A DNA stretch of 28,038 nucleotides from RGIG8244 sp045592785 (GCA_045592785.1 JAZNVL010000040.1:1-28038); one strand, 5' to 3'; positions 1-7,843 are shown, counted from the stretch's first letter. A program made the numbers and translations. Notes: generated by a model from the sequence alone, not told the origin.

Positions 1-2
1 CG

Positions 3-653
3 GTCAAAGCAGTGCAGACCGGCGGTCCTTCCGGCGGGTGTATCCCCGCAGACAAGTTTGACACGAAGATCGACTACGATTCTTTGAGTGCGCTGGGAGC
101 CATCATGGGATCCGGCGGTCTGATCGTCATCGGCAATCACCGTTGTATGGTGGAAACCGCCCGTTACTTCCTGAGCTTCACGCACCGGGAATCCTGCGGA
201 AAATGTACGTTCTGCCGTGTGGGGACCACCCGCATGTATGAAACACTGGAACGCATCGTGGCGGGCAACGGCTGCGAAGAAGATATCGACTTCCTGGAAG
301 ATCTGGGACAGAAGATCAAGAAGGGTTCTCTCTGCGGTCTGGGTCAGACCGCGCCGAATCCGGCACTCTCCACGATCCGTTATTTCCGGAACGAATATCT
401 TGCGCATGTGAAAGATCACACCTGTGATGCACTGGCATGTTCCGCACTGGTGGATGTGAAACTTGATCAGAGCAAATGCGTGAAGTGCAAACTCTGCGTC
501 AAGACCTGTCCCGTGGGCGCGATCTCCCCCGATACATTCCAAGTGGACAACGCAAAATGCACCAAGTGCAATTCCTGTATTGAGGTCTGCCCGAAACACG
601 CGATCTCCCGCGTCCGCAAGGGCGAAGGTTTCAATTCCTCCAACGTAAAGTAA
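3..653 (+). CDS. NuoF/HydB-like NADH-binding flavin-FeS subunit, C-terminal part (5' end outside window)
   Basis: The reading frame is already open at base 3 and begins inside KAVQTGGPSGGCIP, a motif typical of the NuoF/HydB/HndC family, so the FMN- and NADH-binding half lies upstream. SCGKCTFCRVG (cysteine codons at 195, 204, 213) and a fourth cysteine at 333 in SLCGLGQTAPNP match the [4Fe-4S] site of NuoF. The last about 65 residues are a bacterial 2[4Fe-4S] ferredoxin domain (CVKCKLCVKTCP and CTKCNSCIEVCP), an extension typical of hydrogenase or bifurcating-enzyme beta subunits rather than of complex I NuoF. The next gene starts 12 nt downstream and encodes an NfnB/GltD-like flavoprotein, so the two probably form one soluble electron-transfer complex. 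The family is clear; the exact complex (HydABC-like, Stn-like or other) cannot be settled without the upstream genes. Confidence 0.9.
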   Translation, partial: VKAVQTGGPSGGCIPADKFDTKIDYDSLSALGAIMGSGGLIVIGNHRCMVETARYFLSFTHRESCGKCTFCRVGTTRMYETLERIVAGNGCEEDIDFLEDLGQKIKKGSLCGLGQTAPNPALSTIRYFRNEYLAHVKDHTCDALACSALVDVKLDQSKCVKCKLCVKTCPVGAISPDTFQVDNAKCTKCNSCIEVCPKHAISRVRKGEGFNSSNVK

Positions 654-665
654 GGACTCCCCATC

Positions 666-2702
666 ATGGCTGAAAAATTCAAATTTATTCTCGACGGAAA
701 AGAAGTCGAAGCGGAACGCGGGGAGACCATTCTCACGGTGGCGACCCGGAACGGGATCCATATCCCCACCCTTTGCTTCAATGAAAAGATCTCCAAGACC
801 ACCAGCTGTTTCGTCTGCGTGGTGAAAGATATGAAAACCGGCAAATTCCTGCCCTCCTGCGCCGCGTGCCCTGCTCCCGGTCAGGAAGTGGATGCCTCCT
901 CCGATGAAGTCATCGCCATGCGCCGTACCGCGCTGGGACTGCTTCTCTCCGAGCACACCGGTGACTGCGAAGCACCCTGTACGCTGGCATGTCCTGCCCA
1001 CGCCAATGTGGAAGAATATGTGCGTACCTGCCGGAACGGGGAACATCTGGAATCCCTGAAGATCATCAAGAAACGGATACCGCTGCCCATGTCTGTGAGC
1101 CGCGTATGTCCCCGTTTCTGCGAAAAACACTGCCGGAGAAACATCGAAGGCAAACCCGTGGCGATCAATGACGTCAAACGCATTGCCGCAGATCTTTATT
1201 ACGATACCTACATGGAAGAACTTCCCGCGCTGAACGGGAAGAAAGTCGCCATCGTAGGTGCGGGCCCTGCGGGTCTCTCCGCGGCTTATTACCTGCGTCT
1301 GGAAGGGATCCAGCCGGTCCTCTTCGATCAGATGCCGGAAGCGGGCGGTATGCTCCGTTACGGTATTCCGGAATTCCGTCTTCCCAAGAACACGCTCCGT
1401 CGTGAGCTGGCGCATTTCGCAAAAATGGGCATCGAGATCCGGAACAATCAGAAACTGGGCAAAGACATCACAATCGAAGGTCTCTCTGCGGAATACGATG
1501 CCGTAATCATGGCGGTCGGTTCCTGGAAGCCCTCCGGAATGCGTATTGATGGCGAAGAACTGGCTTGTCAGGGTATCGAATGGCTGGGCAAGATCGCCGG
1601 TGCAAACTGGGAAAACTGCCCGAATCCCGGCAGAACGGCGATCGTCGGTGGCGGGAATACCGCCATGGACTGCGCCCGTACTGCTCTCCGTCTCGGCGGA
1701 GACGTGACGGTCCTCTACCGTCGTACACGCAACGAAATGCCTGCGGAAGATCTGGAAGTTGTGGAAGCAATGGAAGAAGGCGTCAAGTTCGAATTCCTCA
1801 CCGCTCCCCTCTCCCTTACAAAGAATGATGACGGCACGTTGGCGTTGACCTGTCAGCGTATGGAACTGGGCGAACCGGATGCCTCCGGACGCCGTGCTCC
1901 CGTACCGGTCGCAGGCAGTGACTTTGTGATCACGCTGGATACCGTGATCGGTGCCATCGGACAGCGTACAGTCGTTCCCGAAGGACTGGCTGCCTCCAAG
2001 CGCGGGATCGAAGTCTGCAAGAAAGATCTGCGTTGCAGCGAAGACAAACTCATCTTTGCCGCAGGGGACTGCGTTTCCGGTCCTGCCACCGTGGTGGAAG
2101 CGCTTGCCGCCGGACGGAAAGCCGCTCTGGCTGCCGCGGATGCTCTTGCCGGACGTCCTCATGTGGAACCGGAACTTTTCAGTGTTTCCCGTGGCGAATG
2201 GCAGAGTCTGACGAAGGACGATCTGGTTTATCTGCGCACGGTCTCCGATGAAGAACGGGTGAAACCGGAATACATCTCCATGGATCTGCGCAAGACCACA
2301 TTCACCGAACTCTCCCCCTCCATCCCGGCGGAGAAAATGGAAAAAGAAGCGGAACGCTGTATCGAATGTTCCTGTACTGCCAAGGGCGAATGTGCGCTGA
2401 AGAAACATGCGGAACGTTATCACGTTGCGCCGGATATGTTCAAGGGCAAGAAGCTGGCGGCGGAAGCCGATACCCGTCATCCGCTCATCATCCACGACAA
2501 AGGCAAATGTATCCGTTGCGGTACCTGCGTGAAGATCTGCGGCGAAGTCATCAACAAGAACCTGCTTGCTCTGATGCGTCGCGGTTTCACCACCGAAATG
2601 CGGACTGCATTCGACCAGGGTCTGCCCTCCTACTGTAAGGATTGCGGTGCCTGTATCGCGGAATGTCCGGTGGGCGCACTCGACTGGAAAAAGAAAAACT
2701 GA
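666..2702 (+). CDS. GltD/NfnB-like FAD-NAD(P)H oxidoreductase with N-terminal [2Fe-2S] and C-terminal 2[4Fe-4S] domains
   Basis: The protein has 678 residues. Residues 1-75 are a HydA/NuoG-like [2Fe-2S] domain (C37, C48, C51, C65). Residues 100-180 are a cysteine-rich linker like the N-terminus of GltD and dihydropyrimidine dehydrogenase (C101, C105, C109, then CPRFCEKHC at 148-156). Residues 193-490 carry the FAD site (VGAGPAGLSAAYYL), the NAD(P)H site (GGGNTAMDCA, 328-337, followed by YRRTRNEMPA, whose arginines suggest NADPH) and the second FAD motif (AAGDCVSGPATVVEA). C565, C568, C570 and C576 may hold a further cluster. CIRCGTCVKIC (615-625) and CKDCGACIAECP (657-668) form a ferredoxin domain. 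TAAGGA at the upstream stop codon serves as ribosome site. This architecture next to a HydB-like subunit recalls the Sporomusa-type transhydrogenase (Stn), which couples NADPH to NADH and ferredoxin; that role is inferred. Confidence 0.85.
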   Translation: MAEKFKFILDGKEVEAERGETILTVATRNGIHIPTLCFNEKISKTTSCFVCVVKDMKTGKFLPSCAACPAPGQEVDASSDEVIAMRRTALGLLLSEHTGDCEAPCTLACPAHANVEEYVRTCRNGEHLESLKIIKKRIPLPMSVSRVCPRFCEKHCRRNIEGKPVAINDVKRIAADLYYDTYMEELPALNGKKVAIVGAGPAGLSAAYYLRLEGIQPVLFDQMPEAGGMLRYGIPEFRLPKNTLRRELAHFAKMGIEIRNNQKLGKDITIEGLSAEYDAVIMAVGSWKPSGMRIDGEELACQGIEWLGKIAGANWENCPNPGRTAIVGGGNTAMDCARTALRLGGDVTVLYRRTRNEMPAEDLEVVEAMEEGVKFEFLTAPLSLTKNDDGTLALTCQRMELGEPDASGRRAPVPVAGSDFVITLDTVIGAIGQRTVVPEGLAASKRGIEVCKKDLRCSEDKLIFAAGDCVSGPATVVEALAAGRKAALAAADALAGRPHVEPELFSVSRGEWQSLTKDDLVYLRTVSDEERVKPEYISMDLRKTTFTELSPSIPAEKMEKEAERCIECSCTAKGECALKKHAERYHVAPDMFKGKKLAAEADTRHPLIIHDKGKCIRCGTCVKICGEVINKNLLALMRRGFTTEMRTAFDQGLPSYCKDCGACIAECPVGALDWKKKN

Positions 2703-2725
2703 TCCGGTCATCTGCTGAACCATGC

Positions 2726-2761
2726 AAGAGGCTGTTGTGCGAGCAACGGCCTCTTTTTTTT
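2726..2761 (+). terminator. Rho-independent terminator of the flavoprotein operon
   Basis: AAGAGGCTGTTG (2726-2737) pairs with CAACGGCCTCTT (2744-2755) over 12 positions with one G-T wobble. The loop is six bases and a run of T continues to 2761. It lies 24 nt after the stop codon. Confidence 0.9.
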
Positions 2762-2821
2762 GCACATGGCTTCTGTATCATTACAGCTTTTGTTTTTTTA
2801 TAAAAAAGAACATGTTTTGAC

Positions 2822-2849
2822 TTGAAAAAAGAAAAACACATGTTACATT
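2822..2849 (+). promoter_or_regulatory. Probable promoter of nagB-nagA
   Basis: TTGAAA (2822-2827), a 16-nt spacer and TACATT (2844-2849), 41 nt before the nagB start codon. AAAGGA near 2878-2883 is the ribosome site. The match to a sigma-70 promoter is moderate. No operator is obvious. Confidence 0.5.
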
Positions 2850-2890
2850 AAATCTCAAACGACTTCAAAGATCAAAAGAAAGGAATTCTT

Positions 2891-3658
2891 ATGAGTCTCT
2901 CCATCTACAACACGAAACAGGAATCCGGGAAAGCAGCGGCGGAATTCGGTGCCGCAAAAATCCGTCAGGCGATCGCGGAAAACGGCGAATGCCGTATCAT
3001 CGTAGCCACCGGCGCAAGTCAGTTTGAAATGCTCACCGCTCTGGCAGCTGCCCCCGGGATCGACTGGGGCAAAGTCACGCTGTTCCACCTGGATGAATAC
3101 GTCGGACTGCCGGAAAGCCACCCAGCCAGTTTCCGCAAATACATCAAAGAACGTTTTGTGGCGCAGCTTCCTGCTCCGCTGAAAGCCGCCAATTATGTGG
3201 AAGGCGATGCCGCGGATCTGCCCGCATTCTGTAAGAAACTGGGCGAACTTCTTCAGGAAAAACCCATTGATGTCTGCTTCATCGGCATCGGGGAAAACGG
3301 TCACATCGCATTCAACGATCCGCCCGCCGATTTCGATACCGAAGAACCCTATCTCATCGTGAAACTGGACGATGTCTGCCGCAAACAGCAGCTGGGTGAA
3401 GGCTGGTTCCCCACTTTCGATGACGTGCCGAAAGAAGCCGTCTCCATGAGTGTCCGCCAGATCCTCAAGAGCAAGACCATCGTCAACACGGTCCCCGATG
3501 CAAGAAAAGCATACGCGGTCCGGATCACTTTCGAAGGGGAACTCTGCCCCGCCCATCCGGCATCGGTCATCCGTCTGCATCCGGATTGCGCCACATTCTG
3601 TGACAAGGAAGCGGCACAGGAATTGAGCAAACTCACACGGGAGTTCTGCGCAAAATGA
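2891..3658 (+). CDS. nagB: Glucosamine-6-phosphate deaminase/isomerase
   Basis: This cytoplasmic enzyme converts glucosamine 6-phosphate to fructose 6-phosphate and ammonia. At 255 residues it has the usual family length. The phosphate-binding loop is ATGASQFEML (39-48), the catalytic HLDEYVG has its general base Asp at residue 68, and the active-site loop is GIGENGHIAFNDPP (132-145) with His138 in the position of the ring-opening histidine. Most family members have G-N-D-G where this protein has G-E-N-G, a mild variation. The stop codon overlaps the nagA start by ATGA, so the two are translationally coupled, and a promoter and ribosome site precede it. The partner gene supports amino-sugar catabolism over the related 6-phosphogluconolactonase activity. 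Confidence 0.9.
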   Translation: MSLSIYNTKQESGKAAAEFGAAKIRQAIAENGECRIIVATGASQFEMLTALAAAPGIDWGKVTLFHLDEYVGLPESHPASFRKYIKERFVAQLPAPLKAANYVEGDAADLPAFCKKLGELLQEKPIDVCFIGIGENGHIAFNDPPADFDTEEPYLIVKLDDVCRKQQLGEGWFPTFDDVPKEAVSMSVRQILKSKTIVNTVPDARKAYAVRITFEGELCPAHPASVIRLHPDCATFCDKEAAQELSKLTREFCAK

Positions 3659-4557
3659 AATCCTTTGACCTGCAAGTCAACGGCGCATTCGGCGTGGATT
3701 ACAGTTCGCCCGAAATGACCGCAGACGATTTCTGCCGCGCAACGGAAAAGATCCTGGAAACCGGATGCACACGGTTCCTTCCCACCGTGATCACATCCTC
3801 CATGGATCTCTACCGGCGCAATCTGCCCATGATCAACAAAGAGATCCGGCGGCACGGTTGGGAATACGAACTGCCCGGTTTCCATCTGGAAGGGCCCTTC
3901 ATCTCTCCGGAACCCGGAGCCGTCGGCGCACACAATCCGGCGTACACCATGCCCGCCACGATGGAAGCATTTGATGAACTCTATGACTGTGCCGAAGGGC
4001 GCATTTCCATACTCACGGCAGCGGCGGAACTCCCCGGTTGTGACAAGCTCATCGAACGCGCCCATGCCAAAGGGATCAAAGTCTCTCTGGGACACCAGAT
4101 GGCAAATGAAGAACAGATCCTGGCGGCGGGAGCCGACACCATGACCCATCTGGGCAATGGTCTGCCCAATCTCATCGACCGTCATCACAATCCCATCTGG
4201 ACCGGACTGGGCAATGACGACATGACGATCATGGCGATCACCGACGGACATCATCTGCCGGCGCATGTGGTCAAATGTTTCATCCGCGCCAAGGGTGTAG
4301 ACCGGTTCATTGCGGTAAGCGATGCCAGCCAGGTCTCCGGTCTTCCTCCCGGGAAATACAATGTCTTCGGCAACGAAACGATCCTGGAGGAAAACGGGCG
4401 GTTCCACATTCCGGCAAAAAATTGTCTCTGCGGCAGTTCCTATCTGATGAACCGCTGTATTGAGTTCCTGCGCCGGGAAAAACTGCTCACCGAAGAAGAA
4501 ATCGAAACGGTATGCTGGGTCAATCCCCATAAACTTCTGGGGCTGCCGCTCGACTGA
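3655..4557 (+). CDS. nagA: N-acetylglucosamine-6-phosphate deacetylase, short form
   Basis: This amidohydrolase removes acetate from N-acetylglucosamine 6-phosphate and so feeds NagB. The metal and catalytic positions are present: Glu79 in GFHLEGPFIS, His147 in VSLGHQMA, His165 in THLGNG and the catalytic Asp223 in VSDASQVSG. The binding loop NGLPNLIDRHHNP is also visible. At 300 residues it is about 80 shorter than typical NagA. It begins directly at DLQVNGAFGVDY and ends soon after VNPHKLLGL, so the composite beta-sandwich built from the N- and C-terminal ends is missing. The start codon is fixed by the ATGA overlap with nagB, and no earlier in-frame family sequence exists. The catalytic barrel looks intact, so activity is likely. 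Confidence 0.88.
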   Translation: MKSFDLQVNGAFGVDYSSPEMTADDFCRATEKILETGCTRFLPTVITSSMDLYRRNLPMINKEIRRHGWEYELPGFHLEGPFISPEPGAVGAHNPAYTMPATMEAFDELYDCAEGRISILTAAAELPGCDKLIERAHAKGIKVSLGHQMANEEQILAAGADTMTHLGNGLPNLIDRHHNPIWTGLGNDDMTIMAITDGHHLPAHVVKCFIRAKGVDRFIAVSDASQVSGLPPGKYNVFGNETILEENGRFHIPAKNCLCGSSYLMNRCIEFLRREKLLTEEEIETVCWVNPHKLLGLPLD

Positions 4558-4566
4558 TCTGTTCAG

Positions 4567-4648
4567 GTACGGATAAGTACGGATAAGTACGGATGAGATT
4601 TGTAAAAAATCATCTGCATGACGTTCGTTATTCCATACGGATCCGTAC
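4567..4648 (+). repeat. Three tandem GTACGGAT repeats with an inverted copy
   Basis: GTACGGATAA is repeated head to tail at 4567, 4577 and (last two bases changed) 4587. The inverse, ATCCGTAC, lies at 4641-4648 inside the perfect palindrome TACGGATCCGTA (4636-4647). Any of the three copies could pair with the single inverted copy. The block lies between nagA and its terminator and upstream of the zinc operon, so it is either a 3'-UTR structure or a protein-binding array. Confidence 0.7.
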
Positions 4649-4670
4649 TCAAAATCACAGTTTTCAGAGA

Positions 4671-4699
4671 TGGGGCTTTACAACAGCCCCATTTTTTTT
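4671..4699 (+). terminator. Rho-independent terminator after nagA
   Basis: TGGGGCT (4671-4677) pairs perfectly with AGCCCCA (4685-4691) around a seven-base loop, followed by eight T. It separates nagBA from the metal-uptake operon. Confidence 0.92.
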
Positions 4700-4720
4700 G
4701 CTTTTTTTTCGCTTTTACAC

Positions 4721-4778
4721 TTGAAAATGTATTATTTCGTATTACCTTACCATATTAAGACAACAATAAGGCAAGGAG
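4721..4778 (+). promoter_or_regulatory. Control region of the metal-uptake operon
   Basis: TTGAAA at 4721-4726 could be a -35 element, but no good -10 follows at 16-18 nt; TACCTT (4743-4748) is weak. The segment is AT-rich and holds CCTTA (4745-4749) and its inverse TAAGG (4767-4771), a closer pair CTTA/TAAG (4746-4749/4756-4759), and a direct repeat TTACCTTACC. These could be operator half-sites. AAGGAG at 4773-4778 is a strong ribosome site for the first gene. Confidence 0.35.
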
Positions 4779-4787
4779 TATCACACT

Positions 4788-5066
4788 ATGAAACGGTCCG
4801 TTATCACGTTCAAGGCCGATGAAGCTATGATGGAGGCATTGGAGAAAGTACCCAATAAATCCGAGTTCATCCGGACTGCCGTCTATGCCGCTCTGCAGGA
4901 ATCCTGTCCCTTTTGCGGCGGGACCGGGTCATTGACTCCGCATCAGAAAATGCACTGGCTGAAATTCATGAAAGAACATCAGGTGGAACGCTGTCACGAA
5001 TGTAACGGAGTCAAACTCCATTGTCTGCACAGTAAAAAATCAGGCAAGGAGACCAAACATGAATAA
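4788..5066 (+). CDS. Ribbon-helix-helix (CopG-like) protein with Cys/His metal-binding tail, putative metal regulator
   Basis: The protein has 92 residues. Residues 1-38 read as a ribbon-helix-helix DNA-binding unit: the strand KRSVITFKA, helix ADEAMMEALEKV, the turn PNKSEF and helix IRTAVYAAL. The rest is rich in metal ligands: C40-P-F-C43, H52, H56, H64, C69-H70-x-C72, H78, C79 and H81, spaced like a zinc ribbon. It is the first gene of an operon with znuA, which it overlaps by 8 nt. A ribbon-helix-helix domain plus a metal site is the plan of the nickel regulator NikR, though the tail here is not the NikR ACT domain. I infer a zinc- or manganese-responsive repressor of its own operon. The DNA-binding fold is fairly secure; the metal and the role are not. 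Confidence 0.7.
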   Translation: MKRSVITFKADEAMMEALEKVPNKSEFIRTAVYAALQESCPFCGGTGSLTPHQKMHWLKFMKEHQVERCHECNGVKLHCLHSKKSGKETKHE

Positions 5067-6054
5067 AGTGATCGGAATCGTCGTTCTCGTTTTTGTGATC
5101 GCAGGTCTTGCGGCATACGGGATCTATCGGAAAAACAGCAAGGCAAACGCAACAGAAAATAACGCGCCGCGGATCATCTGCACCACATATCCGGTCTATC
5201 TTTTTGCAAGAGAGATCCTGAAAGATACCAATGGACCGCAGGCGGAACTCCTCCTTGCGCCCGATACGGGCTGCCCTCATGATTACGCGCTGACTCCTTC
5301 CGACCTGATGAAGCTGGCGGGGGATAACATCCTTCTGCTGAAAAACGGGTTGGGTTTGGATGACAACCTGTGCAAGGATGCGCTCCATGCCAATCCCGCG
5401 ATCAAAGTCGTGGATACCTCGGTAAATGCACACGCGATCCCCGTGGAGAAACATGCGCATCATACCCCGGAATGTGATAAGAAGGGGACCTGTTCCCACG
5501 GACATCATCATCACGGACACAACCATCATCATCACGGGGCGGAGTTCAACCCGCATTTGTTTGCCAGTCCGGATACCGCCGCCGTTGTTGTTGCGAACAT
5601 CTCCGCCGCATTGCAGAGTTTCCACCCGGAATGTGCGGAATTTTACAAGAAGAATACGGAGTCATTCCTGACAGAACTGGAAACGCTGAAAAAGGATTTC
5701 CTTGCTGCCGGATTCACGAAGAAGAACATCGCCGTACAGCATGATGTATTTGCGTACCTCGCCCGTATGTGCGGACTCAAAGAAGCCGTTTCGCTCCATG
5801 CGGAGTCCGCCATGGCGCCCTCCCCTGCCGAAGTGGCATTGCTCAAGAAAGAGATCAAAGAACAGGAAGCAGCGGTCCTTTTCTCGGAACCCCAATATCC
5901 TGCCGAATTTGCGAAACTCATTTCTGTGGAAGCGGGGATCCCCCATCATGTACTGGATTCCGTCACCACAGGACCGGAACAGCCGGAACCGGGTCATTAC
6001 ATCCGGCAGATGCGCGCGAACCTGGAAACGATGAAGGGAGTCCTGACGAAATGA
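5059..6054 (+). CDS. znuA: Zinc/manganese ABC transporter substrate-binding protein
   Basis: The 331-residue protein starts with a hydrophobic segment (5-22) that is a signal peptide or membrane anchor; there is no clear lipobox. It has the cluster A-I pattern with metal ligands H74 (GCPHDY), H166 (NPHLF), H228 (VQHDVFAYL) and probably D300 (HHVLDSVTTG). Between the first two ligands lies a histidine-rich loop (about 125-160, with HGHHHHGHNHHHHG), the hallmark of zinc rather than manganese binders. The gene overlaps the upstream regulator by 8 nt and the downstream ATPase by ATGA. It should capture Zn2+ outside the inner membrane and deliver it to the permease. Confidence 0.9.
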   Translation: MNKVIGIVVLVFVIAGLAAYGIYRKNSKANATENNAPRIICTTYPVYLFAREILKDTNGPQAELLLAPDTGCPHDYALTPSDLMKLAGDNILLLKNGLGLDDNLCKDALHANPAIKVVDTSVNAHAIPVEKHAHHTPECDKKGTCSHGHHHHGHNHHHHGAEFNPHLFASPDTAAVVVANISAALQSFHPECAEFYKKNTESFLTELETLKKDFLAAGFTKKNIAVQHDVFAYLARMCGLKEAVSLHAESAMAPSPAEVALLKKEIKEQEAAVLFSEPQYPAEFAKLISVEAGIPHHVLDSVTTGPEQPEPGHYIRQMRANLETMKGVLTK

Positions 6055-6923
6055 CAGAGTCCGATGCCGTTCGCATTGAACATGTGAATATACAAATCGG
6101 GGAGAATCAGATCCTCGCCGATGCCAATGCCCGGATCCCGTTGGGCAGTTCCACGGCGATCGTGGGGCCCAACGGTGCGGGGAAGACCAGTCTCACCCTC
6201 GCCATCCTGGGACAGATGTCCTACAAAGGTTCCATCACGTTCCCCGGCTGTCGCGATCCGCAGCATCCCCGGTTCGGATTTGTGCCGCAGAAACTGCAAT
6301 TTGACCGTGATATGCCCATCACGGTACAGGATTATCTTCTTGCCGGATTGCAAAAGATGCCGTTGTTCTTCGGAGCTTCGAAACACTGGCTGACGAAGAT
6401 CAATGCAATATTGGAAGAACTGGAATGTGAGAAACTCATGAACCGCGTTTTCGGTGCCCTTTCCGGCGGCGAGATCCAGCGCGTTCTTCTGGCACAGGCT
6501 CTGCTGACGGAACCGGAGATCCTGGTTCTGGATGAACCTACTGCCGGCGTGGACTTCAAAGGCGGTCAAATCTGCTGCGAACTTCTGCGGAAGATCCGGG
6601 AAGACCGGGGATTCACACAGATCATGGTCAGTCATGATCTGGCAACGGTGGCGGCTCATGCCTCTCATGTGATCTGTCTGAAAGGGACTGTGATCGCCCA
6701 GGGCGTACCCAAAGGAGTATTGAGTCATGCGGTTCTCACCAAGACCTTCGGACTGCATCTGGGGATCCCGGATCTCCATGACCTGGCTGCGGATGCCGCG
6801 ACCTGCCCCGAAAACTGTCCGTATCATCACGGCGGACATGACACCCATTGCTGTGTGGATGGACACGATCATCACCACCATCATCATCACAGTCATTCAA
6901 CGCAGAAAGGCGGTGCAGAATGA
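6051..6923 (+). CDS. znuC: Zinc ABC transporter ATP-binding protein with His-rich C-terminal tail
   Basis: ATPase of the ZnuABC-type importer, 290 residues. Walker A is GPNGAGKTS (39-47), the Q-loop FVPQKLQFD, the signature LSGGEIQRVLLAQALL (138-153), Walker B ILVLDEPTAGVD (157-168) and the switch histidine is in VSHD. The start at 6051 is chosen because it overlaps znuA by ATGA and the domain begins seven residues later; an upstream extension of the frame lies inside znuA and shows no homology. After the nucleotide-binding domain, residues 251-284 carry CPENCPYHHGGHD, then CC and a run of seven histidines, an unusual metal-binding tail on the cytoplasmic subunit. It may buffer incoming zinc or sense it. 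Confidence 0.9.
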   Translation: MTESDAVRIEHVNIQIGENQILADANARIPLGSSTAIVGPNGAGKTSLTLAILGQMSYKGSITFPGCRDPQHPRFGFVPQKLQFDRDMPITVQDYLLAGLQKMPLFFGASKHWLTKINAILEELECEKLMNRVFGALSGGEIQRVLLAQALLTEPEILVLDEPTAGVDFKGGQICCELLRKIREDRGFTQIMVSHDLATVAAHASHVICLKGTVIAQGVPKGVLSHAVLTKTFGLHLGIPDLHDLAADAATCPENCPYHHGGHDTHCCVDGHDHHHHHHHSHSTQKGGAE

Positions 6924-7804
6924 TGGAAGAACTGGTACGGCATGTGGTTGATTTTGTGGGGTATCTCTTCCCCTTCGATTGTATGGATCACGCGTTCATG
7001 CGCCGGGCAATGCTGGGTTTGATCCTGCTTGCACCGCTGACCGCAGGGACCGGGATCCAGGTGGTCAATTCCCGGATGGCGTTCTTCTCGGATGCCATCG
7101 GACACTCCGCATTTGCCGGGGTGGCAGTGGGGATCCTTTTTGCCCTTGACCCCAGTTTTTCCATGCTGCTGATGGCATTGCTGGTGGGCTATCTCATCAT
7201 GTATCTGAAACGGAGCAGCAAGCTCTCCACCGATACCATTATCGGCGTCATTTTCTCCGCCGTGGTGGCATTCGGACTTGCCATTGTGAGCCGTGACCGT
7301 AATGCGGCACGCGCGGCACAGATGTTCCTTTTCGGCGATATTCTGACCATCGGCACGATGGAATTGTGCTGGCTTTTTGTGCTGTTGGTGCTGTTCCTGA
7401 TCTTCCAGGGATTCGCGTTCAACCGGATGCTCTGCATTGCGATCAATCCCCAGCTCTCCACCGTACACCGGATCAAAACGGCATTATATCAATATCTCTT
7501 TGCCGCCTTGCTTTCCGCCACGGTCATCGTGGCAGTGCGGACCGCCGGGGTACTGTTGGTAACGGCATTGCTGATCGTCCCGGCTGCCGCCGCCCGGAAT
7601 TTTGCGCGGAACGCCATCGGCATGTTCTGGTATACGCTGCTGATCTCGCTGGTATCGGGGATCTGCGGACTCCTGATTTCGGCGCAGTCCTGGGCGCGTA
7701 CCCCTGCCGGTGCGACCATCGTCCTCTTCTCCTGCGTGGTCTTCTGCATCAGTGCGGTTTGTGCCGGTTTACGGCCCGGAAAAACAAGGGACTCCGAACA
7801 ATGA
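6920..7804 (+). CDS. znuB: Zinc/manganese ABC transporter permease (ABC-3 family)
   Basis: Polytopic inner-membrane protein, 294 residues with several hydrophobic segments. Family landmarks include FFSDAIGHSAFAGVA near residues 55-69, DTIIGVIFSAVVAFG and RTAGVLLVTALLIVPAAAAR, the conserved late ABC-3 motif. Two adjacent ATG codons (6920 and 6923) are possible starts; the first gives an ATGA overlap with znuC. GAAAGG near 6905-6910 is a ribosome site. Together with the preceding two genes it makes a complete importer. Confidence 0.9.
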   Translation: MMEELVRHVVDFVGYLFPFDCMDHAFMRRAMLGLILLAPLTAGTGIQVVNSRMAFFSDAIGHSAFAGVAVGILFALDPSFSMLLMALLVGYLIMYLKRSSKLSTDTIIGVIFSAVVAFGLAIVSRDRNAARAAQMFLFGDILTIGTMELCWLFVLLVLFLIFQGFAFNRMLCIAINPQLSTVHRIKTALYQYLFAALLSATVIVAVRTAGVLLVTALLIVPAAAARNFARNAIGMFWYTLLISLVSGICGLLISAQSWARTPAGATIVLFSCVVFCISAVCAGLRPGKTRDSEQ

Positions 7805-7839
7805 ACAACGTGACATCAAAATCTGTTATGAAAGGGTAA
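7801..7839 (+). CDS. Possible 12-codon coupling ORF between znuB and the TPR gene
   Basis: An ATG overlapping the znuB stop (ATGA at 7801-7804) opens a 12-residue frame ending at TAA 7837-7839, four bases before the next gene's ATG. It contains the AAAGGG that acts as that gene's ribosome site. It may simply be spacer; if translated, it would carry ribosomes from znuB to the TPR gene. No homology can be claimed. Confidence 0.2.
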   Translation: MNNVTSKSVMKG

Positions 7840-7843
7840 GTAA

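Noticed and set aside
4567..4596. Short tandem repeats as a possible CRISPR array
   Set aside because: The units are 10 bp with no spacers, and no cas gene is present.
5769..6050. N-terminal extension of znuC
   Set aside because: It lies inside znuA in another frame and shows no family sequence; the ATGA-overlap start at 6051 fits the domain boundary.
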